A DNA stretch of 64,000 nucleotides from positions 1 to 64,000 of the forward strand of contig JAQGBZ010000337.1 of the NCBI GenBank assembly GCA_034687125.1. The letters are read 5' to 3'. The stretch comes from Neelides folsomi (taxonomy: Eukaryota; Arthropoda; Collembola; Neelipleona; Neelidae). Each line of letters opens with the position of its first letter. Positions within the stretch are counted from its first letter, which is position 1. A model generated the notes under the pieces. The model had not been told where the DNA came from. It did no database searches and saw only the letters and a program-made list of their open reading frames with translations. The position numbers and the translations under genes are program-made. Of this stretch, positions 42,501 through 51,500 are shown one piece after another.

Positions 42501-45500
42501 ATAAGACAGAGCATGAAATTATACACTCCCTATCTCCCCTGAGCACCTTTCCTCAACGCCCTGAGTCAGCTAATTGCTTTTTAAGCCGATAAAGAAGATC
42601 ATTCCCTCTTACCTCCCCTCATTCTCTTTACATTTCCCCTGTAGTGGAAATAGGACTATAATGAAACAAGCTCCTTCACACTCTCAGGACTCCTTTCGCA
42701 GCTCAGATGGAGAGATGTGAATAATTTTCTATGATAATAAGGAATTTACACATTATAGGGGTCGATATGCGTAATTAGATTTCTTTATATAGCCCCATCT
42801 CCTTGTATCATTAACTCCGTATGTTTGAAAGGGACAGTTTCCGTATTAAAAGATCCAATTAAGGCTTCACCGACGTCCCCAATGTCTCAAACGGCCCAAA
42901 TTACTTTTCAAATTAAATCCTCTTCCTTCCTATATTTATCTCCTTTTATATCAAGTCTCTTTTACATGACCAAGTTTTTCCTTAGAGTCGAAATTCATTA
43001 TCCTCATTTTCCCTTCCTTGAGGACATTCAAACTTTTCCAAAGTTTTTGAACAAAAGATAGCGGAGAGCACCACGTTACTTTTTATACAAAGAGACGACG
43101 TCCTCTTCATCTTCTCTTAGGTAAACAATTTCCTTGAACTTCAATTGAGGATTCCTCTCTTTCTTCCCCTCGAGCTCCTCCAACTTTGTCTACTCATCCG
43201 ATTAGGCCGGAGCTTCACCAACAGCCAGCTCATACATTCTAGCAAGATAAATATTTTAAGAACGACCCTCTCCATTAATTTCAAGTGGAGGGATTGGTCA
43301 TCTCAGGCTGATGAAGGTGTGAGATGATCTCGGTCCTCTCATATTCAACACTTTTCGCACTTTTTCCCTTTTACGACCCTCTCGAGTCTACATTTATATA
43401 ATAATATATACGAGGGAAAAAAACTTGTGAGAACCCCCATGTTTATCCAAGACGTGTACAATTAAAATAAGTATCTCGCGAGGAGGTCTGGGTATTGACT
43501 CTCACATCTTACGATCTCATTTTATGTACACAGTGGGCATCAAATGCTTGTGTATTTATTGTACGAGTAGTTGAATATCATTTAATATATTATCTCCTTT
43601 TTACTGTACGGGAGCAGAGAGTCGTAAAAGTGTTTGTTCAACAGGACGAAGGAATTGAATTTTGTTAATTGTGGATGAGCTGCGAAAGAGATTCTTTTAC
43701 AACGTTGTTCATATGTATGTTAAAGTTATAAGGAGATTTTAATCATTGTGTACTTTAAAAAGGGCTTCTTGAGTGGCTCTCATAATATACCTACCTAAAT
43801 ACACAATTTACATTTAGTTTAATTGTAGTGGAGAGGCCGACGGTTCATTTCTCTTCCATCACTTGTCAGGGCGACGGAGGTTGTCAGGAGCTTCATTCTT
43901 CATCAATCACCATTTTTCACCATGAGTTATCGACCCGGGTGTTGTGAAACTCGATTCTGAAATTATTGCTCTTTTATCATTTCTTCTCGAATGAAGCCAT
44001 TGAAGGGAAATGGCTGTGAGCTCAATTTTCTATGCTCAGACTCACAGACGTGCATTGAGTGCGAGACCATTATTAAAGATTCATCACGCATTAATATTCG
44101 CACATATGAATCCAATGTAGAAATCCGAATGGGTAATTTGTAAAACAAAGGGGAAGAGCCTTCTTCAATATTGAATACCCATTGTGAGGATGGAGGGAAT
44201 TTGAATCGGCATTGAAAAGAAGGAATGATATGTGAGTTGATGGATATGTGGGAGTACAATGGTGTTAATTACGAATTTTTAAATAAGAATTTCAGAGTGT
44301 GGCGATGGATGAAGGATGTGTTTCAGATGAGAGGAGACGTGTCCCTTTTAATCCTCCCTACTTTATACAATTCATAATACTTATCGTTAGTTGAGAGTAA
44401 TAAGGACATGGACAAATTCATTTTCGTTTGGCGACAAGGGCACAATTTCTCCCACCTTTTCCTCCAAGGCGTGAGGAAATGATGACCGTCTTTAAATAAT
44501 AAGTAAATTCATTCAATCTCTTTAATTAGTGAGTCGGGTCCAATTGTGTGCGATTGTCAAATAGAATTTTTGAATTGAGGGATAGGCCCATTTGGAACAC
44601 AAGAGAGTTAGTTGATTTCTACAAGGGCGTCTTTTTTAAGTATTTGTAAACGATCACAAGAGCTTGGGTGGCGTGTGTGTTTTTGTGTTAGGAGCTTATT
44701 ATGAGTCAGCTTATTTCTGTTTACCTGTTTACGGGCTGGATTTAAGGTTATTAATAGTGGAGTAACAGATGAGTGGAAACCACCTTTCTCTCACCATTAA
44801 CACAATGGGGGGAGAATGATGGAATGTGTAATAAGTTCATTTACTATCATGTCTCGAGTACAAGTACTCTCTGTAGAATTCACTTCCCTCAAAAATATTT
44901 GCTTGTGGTGAATGATTCATCCTTCGATTAAATTGTATTTTTAATATTTTTCTGGCTGGTGCATCCCTCGGTTAAAAATCTATCTTTTGTGAAGAACCCA
45001 CAATGTATTAATCATTGGGAGTTTGCCTTCAAAGAGGCACAGAAGACACGAAGGGATTTCGCGAATGATCGAGTGACTAATTTGCTTTTTATATAATAAT
45101 ATCCTTTTCATCTGTTCATTTGAATGCAAGAGCTGAGAGATGACGAGGAATATCCGATGAATTTAAAAATGAAAACCTGACTTGGGAAATGAGAAAAATA
45201 GATAGAGGATAAACTTGTACTTGCACTTGTAAGAAAAACAAGATACGTAATGACTATTTCCACTTGCTTACTATATTTACTCCTCGCAATCTCCTCCATG
45301 CATTTTCGATTGTATAAATTTGTCTTTAAGTGTTTTGAACATTATTTAACTCAAGAGTTGAATCTCTCGTTAATAGGAGATTAAACTTTAGGTTTTAATC
45401 TCCTCCCCATACATTGCAAATGCGGGTTGAATAATTGAGGGGAAGGGCGTGCGAGTCCTTTGTCATTGACTCACTGGGATGGGGAATTGAATAAGTAATG

Positions 45501-48500
45501 TAAAAGTTCGGGTCGAGGAATCAAATTAGATTTATAAAGTAAAGGTGAATAAGTAAAGGGTCTTATTTCATGGATGTTTTTTTCCTCTCTTACAGGCTGC
45601 CGCGAGGTACCATTGCAGTTATCTCATGGAACTCCAAAAGCGAGAGTTTCTCTGCCAGGGAGGCGACCCCAAGTGGCTCCTCGGTCTCGAATCAGCTCCG
45701 CCGAAACTCACGTCGCTCTACAACATTAATAAGATCATGGCACACCGGCCCTGGGTTCTCAAAAAGGAAGATTTTCTTCATCTTACCAAAAAAGCTGGCT
45801 GGTCCCTCTCCGAGGTAAGATTTCCAAATTCCGCTTTTTTATAATGCCGATACATTACGACCCTCTCACATTAGTTTTACGGCCGAGGGTTTACACGTTT
45901 TATGCTCCCTATTTCATTTAATGATTAAAGGAGTGAAAAAAGCACTTGGGAGGAAACCTCCACGAGTTTAACCTATTGAAGAAATAATGCACCATTAAAT
46001 CTAGACATCGTTACAGTTACTTGTCTGTCAGAGAAGGAATCTATGTGGAAAAATGCAATTGGCGAATGGTAATAAGGTCAAATCTCGAAATTATATAACT
46101 TGGTTCGTCTAGCAAAATGTAAGCCGACAGGGTATTAGGTGTAGGTACTCGTTCCTCGCCGCCATGTGCATATTCAACGAGAAATTGATCTCGTTGTGGA
46201 AAAAAATGTATAGCTTTTCCTTATGAATTTCATTTTATCTTTTTCCTCCTATCTAACTATGCATAATGGAGGTATTCTTTCCATTTGAGACATCCTTGAA
46301 CCTTTTATAAACTTTTCCTCGCCGGGATGAAACAAACAAATTTGTAAGTTTTGAGCAAAGAGTGTGTTCTGTATAGACACCTCATTGTAATTAGGAAATT
46401 AGTAACTCATTTCTCCTATTCTGAATACCCGCCTCTCAATCGCATGGAACCTGAGGCAGAAGGCTCATCATTAATATGAAAGGGAAGAGAAAGAAGTTTT
46501 TAATTAGGCAATTAGAAAGAGCCGTCGAACTTTATAATTTAGGCATTAAGGGAGAGACGTAATTAATTAATGTGAAGTCTGCGTGAAGTGGTATGATCCA
46601 TAATTCGAGTCGTGAGAGTCCATTAATAAAACTCTTCCTTCTCCTAATTGTTATATGCACAATTTGTATCCTCTTGTGCAAACACGTGGACAGTTCAGAC
46701 AAGGCTTCTCTCCCTATATTGATTTTATTCTGACACCTTATAAAGGTTCTGATTGAACCTTTATAATATAACTACAAAAAGGTTGATTTTGGCTTTCAAT
46801 TTGTTTCATCTTCATCTTACGTAATGTTCGTGTGAAGACATCTGGAAATATAAAGTATGTAATTAATTGAGAGACGAAAGAAAGGTTTAGTTCCATTACA
46901 TGTTTTCCTTTCAGTTCCGGTCTTTTGGTCGGACAAGATGTATCTGTGTTGATTGAACATCCCCATCTTTGACTTTTCTGCTTTGATTCTCCTCGAGGTA
47001 GACGGAGTGAAAATAAACATTGTTGGATGGGCATGAATCTCCCTTATGGAGCCTGGAGATCTTGAGATGAGGAATGAGTGGAGAGATATGGGGAGGAGCG
47101 GAGATGAGCCTCGGACAACTTCGTCCACCTCCTTCTGCTTCGTGGATCCAGGGAGGAGGAATGTAATAGATAATGTAATAAAAAGCGAGTATCTTTGCAC
47201 GGCTGAGAGTAGAATGAATGTCAGGGTCAAATCGGTTAAGAAACAAGTTTTCACATTTTCTCTTCTTTTCCAACGACGACGTGGAGGTATATCTCTTACT
47301 CTCCTGCCAGTATGGACCTATTATGAGGTTTTTTGGGGAGTATTATAAATTATCATTGGCCTGAGAGGCTTTTGGCAATTCAGTCACTAAATTACAATCT
47401 CTGGCTCCTCACCCATTTCCTCTCCAGACGACTCTTCCATTCACTTTGGACAGCCGGTGTTTGGGAAGACAAGGAGAAACCGAGTTTTGAAGGGTAAATG
47501 CGAAGTTCCAGAAACTCACATCTGGCCAGTGAAGTTTTCTTTCTGGAGGTGTGTGAAGCGCCAGAAAGGCGAAACGACCATTATGTATGTCTTTGTAGTT
47601 ACTTACATTTAGTAGGCTAGGAATAGTTAAGACGGAGAAATTTCCTCAAGGCTTCAAAATACACCATGGTCCACAAGATCCTGAGGAGAAGAGAGGAAAA
47701 GAAAGACGGAGATTTCCTATCTTCATGTACATCTACGTGTTAACCATCTCCAGGCTCATTATTATTGTCTTGTGGAAGATAATACAGAGAGGATTGGGGA
47801 TCTGCCTCGAGGAAGTGTTGTGAGGAATTCACATTCATTCGAATTTAGAGATGAGGAGAAAATAGGTGCGTAGGTTTTTGAATGTTTTTCTTCTCCCTCA
47901 CCACAGCCACGATAGAATGCGTGTAGGCTCCACCTGGATTCTTTCAGACTATTTTTTTTCTCTTGTTTACTCGCAATTTTATCTTTTAAAGGTCCTACGG
48001 AGGAAGGGGCTGAGCTTACAAAGTAATTTTACATCCTATGTATAGTATATAGTATGAGAGCTCTTTGGGTGGACGTTTTGGGTATTGTTATTATGGTAGG
48101 GACAGTTTGGAATTGAACGTTGGGGATACAATGGGGAGTGGAACATTAAATTGTACGTGGATAAGAGGGGAGAAGGTGGGATGAGTTTGGAGCAAGTTTA
48201 TCTCCTTTGTTTTGAGATTGAAGGTCTTTTGAATTTCAAATTTTCCGGTCCAGCGGGTTGAAGAAGGAGCGAATAGACCTCATAAGGAAAAAGTATATGG
48301 ATGTAATATAAATTGAGTATTAAATGACTCTGTTTGCTCTTTTGGTCTCCGTGTCGAGATTTTTATTATTTCATTATTTATGGATGGAGGAGGCTCCTGG
48401 ATAGGCCATGATTTCGCATCTCAAATGCGCGAGAGGGAAGTGGAAGACATTTCGTGGGTTCTCTTCCAAGTCATGGCTCAGTGAGGGTTCGGTTAGATTT

Positions 48501-51500
48501 CCACATGGAATGCCTTTGATGACGCAAACCTCGGGGTTTACATATAGAGAACAAATATTAAATGGGGAAGCTATTTATTTCTAAGAATTTGCATAGGAAG
48601 AGGGGGGAGGGGGAAATTAATCTTGGGTCGTTTTGTGCGGGAGATGAATGGGGTCTTCTCCATTATAAAGTGGGAGCTAAGTGAGGCTTCTCTCTCTTAA
48701 ATCTCTTGAATGGACGAGGCCGGTTGAGGAAAACATTCTTATTTTATTATGCGGAGGGATGAGATAGGAGAAAATGCATTCGTAATGAAGGGAGAGATGA
48801 TTACATTTTTCGTCTGGCTCCAGCTGCTCGTTCTTGAGTGAATCTCGATGAAGTCTCTCTCCTTTGCTCCTTGAGCTCATCCGCCCGATGACGGGAAAAT
48901 GACGGCGGCTTCTCATCTCAGCGCCTTCACACTTGGCCTTTTATTAACTTCCTCTCTAGCTTTTATGATCCGTGATGGTCGGAGTGTGCAGAAGGCGTTT
49001 CTTTTTTGTCCAAGGATGACAATGAGAGAAATGAGGGAAAATGTGGAAATTGTTTAATTAATAGAAAGTAGGGAAGTGGGTGAGATGAGAGCAATGTGGG
49101 CTCCGTTCATTTTAATGATTCTCCTACTTCTCTAAAACTTGATAATTTCTGCGTTAATTAACGAATTGAATGGGAGAGTTTTAGAACAATTTTAATTTAA
49201 GGGAAATTAATGAGGGTAATGGTAATCCTGTGAGTTTTGAGAGGATTCGAGTTGATGACTTGATTAAATTGAAACAGCTTACAGTGGCTTGAAATAGAAA
49301 AGTAGAGACTACGGACGTGAGGATTAAAACTGAATTGTATAATTTTAGACAAAGGGGTCCATTGAGCTTTAGGAAGAGTTTTCGAGATCAATTGATTAAA
49401 TATTAACATGAGAGGGGCTTAATGGTGCACGCATATTTTCGCAGATGCTTCTAAATTTGTCGTGTTCCTCGTGTGACGAGGGAAGAGAATGGAAGGATGA
49501 ATAATGATTTTGTGAACTTTTGCAGGTGGTTCATGCAATCGTCCTCCTCGCTCATTTTCACGCTCTTTCGTCTTTCATTCACGGATCTGGGATCACCCCA
49601 GAGATCGATTTTGACAAAGGACACTCATACCTGGATCCCGGAAGGTTCAACTTCATGGAGGGATCAAGTACAACTGGAAGCACGCCGCCGTCCCCTGGAC
49701 GTGGCCAGGCTGAAGCGACGGGCTCGAGCACCGTCGAAAAGGAAGGCGAAGATCTCAGCGGCTCTCCGTCTCCCACCGCCTCACCCTTGAAAGGCGGGAA
49801 GAAGGGGGCGGGCGAGGGGCAAAAGACTGACATCCGCTTTCAACCTGGCCCCAAAACTAATCATCGCTCTGGCTCTCCTTCAGGCCCTGCCGCCATTTCT
49901 AATGGACCTAATAAGGCCTTTAAAGTCGTTAATCACCATAATTCGCTCGCCGGGGTTGAAGTGGCCGTGGGCCAACCGCCGGTCGTCTCATCCTCTCCAA
50001 AGAAAGGAACGCTTCCGACCATTTCCGAAGTGGAAACCATCATGGCAACGATGAAGAATCTGTCCGAGACGAGTCCCATTGAGGAGTAAGTGTCATCATG
50101 CATTTGAATTATTTTTCAGGTCCTCTTGAACAGTTGTTGAATGGGTGGGCTGATGAAGCATTTTTCTATTTTCAGTCCTGAAGAACGGAAGAAGAGATTC
50201 GAAACCGTCGCCTCGTCGGATGATGGTCAAGAGAAGGAAAACTTAATTGCGGCGAACGTGAGTCTCAGCACGAACCTCTCACCGGAAATCTCCCCTTTCA
50301 TGAATGATCCCGAATTCACGTATGAGGACTTTGCAAAACGTGGACAAGTCTCTGAGCTCCACACGTTTAGAATTCAGGTATTTTTTATTATATTTCTTTA
50401 TCATTCTTTATCTTCTCACGAAAGTCTGGTGGAACAAAAACTAAAGACCTTGATTCTAAACTCACCTTTTGAGAAACAAGACTAATTGGTTGTGGATAAT
50501 TATTTTACTTTCTTTAATGTAATACTGTAATATACTTGCTGTTGAGGATTTAAGGTGAAATATTATGTTTAATAAGGAATTACGTTAGAATGTAAATTAA
50601 TGAGGATGTTCATAACTTGGAAGGTATTATGAATATTACTTTAAAGTTTATCTCATTATTACATCACAAGTTTAATTTATTGTTAGGAGAGAAAAACCGA
50701 GTAATTTTTGCAGTATTTACAAAGTGGTTCAGAGATACTTATAAATAATTGTTATTATCCTAACTCGTACGATCTGATGGGGTGAGGTTTCTGCATACAT
50801 GTGTGTACTTTTACTTTTTTTAATTGTTATTTTAAGGTGAATATATGAATTGGAGGATGGTGATTAGTAGGTTGAAAATGGAATTTTTATCATAATTACA
50901 CGCATATAATTATTTTTATGAATTGAGAATCAAGTTGTTTATGGCTTATTTCCTCCACATTACGTAAGGGATAAAGAGAGACATGGTGGAGAGTGGAATT
51001 TTTTATTAATAATTAAGATGTAATCCTTGTTCCCTCATTTGAATGGGAGAGAATATGATATGAAAATGAGCTAGAATCTGGTATTCAAATCGGCGACAAG
51101 GGAAATGAATATTAAAAGATGATACATGATAAAAGGGAAGAGGTAGGAACGAGGTAAATTGTTTGAGAAATATTGTAAGAGATCGACAAGTGATCTCCCC
51201 CCCCCACTCTACATTTACATCCTTTTCGAATCTTGAAAATCTCCATATTTGGGCTCTGACACCCGCCATCTTAATAGGGAGTAATAATTACTTCACCCGA
51301 GAATTCACACTATATGAGATAATATGGAAATGTGCAGAGATTTCCTCTTCATTTTATTACACTGCAGTCGTAAAAAGAGTCCCATCAATGAGAGGAATAT
51401 AAATAAACAGGAAAATGTATACATACATATACGTATCAAATTAATATTCTCAGCTTTCGGTCTCACTTCGAGGGAGTAAATGGAGAACAATGAATGATGA

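Larger units (their letters stand above)
26161..45595 (+). other. sestrin intron 2 (19,435 nt)
   Basis: This is the largest intron in the window. I found no nested gene on either strand; open frames here lack family motifs. Notable contents are a perfect 15-bp hairpin (26618-26650), a 16-bp palindrome (35391-35406), an A/T trinucleotide run near 39091-39116, an AATTG repeat (40500-40522), an ARE/AP-1-like site next to two forkhead-like sites (44702-44732), and two of the three copies of ACGACCCTCTC (43262, 43373). Confidence 0.85.

Noticed and set aside
46738..47273. Three overlapping minus-strand frames of up to 145 codons in sestrin intron 3
   Set aside because: No family motif, mutual overlap in different frames and poor splice context. 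They look like chance frames in GC-richer DNA.
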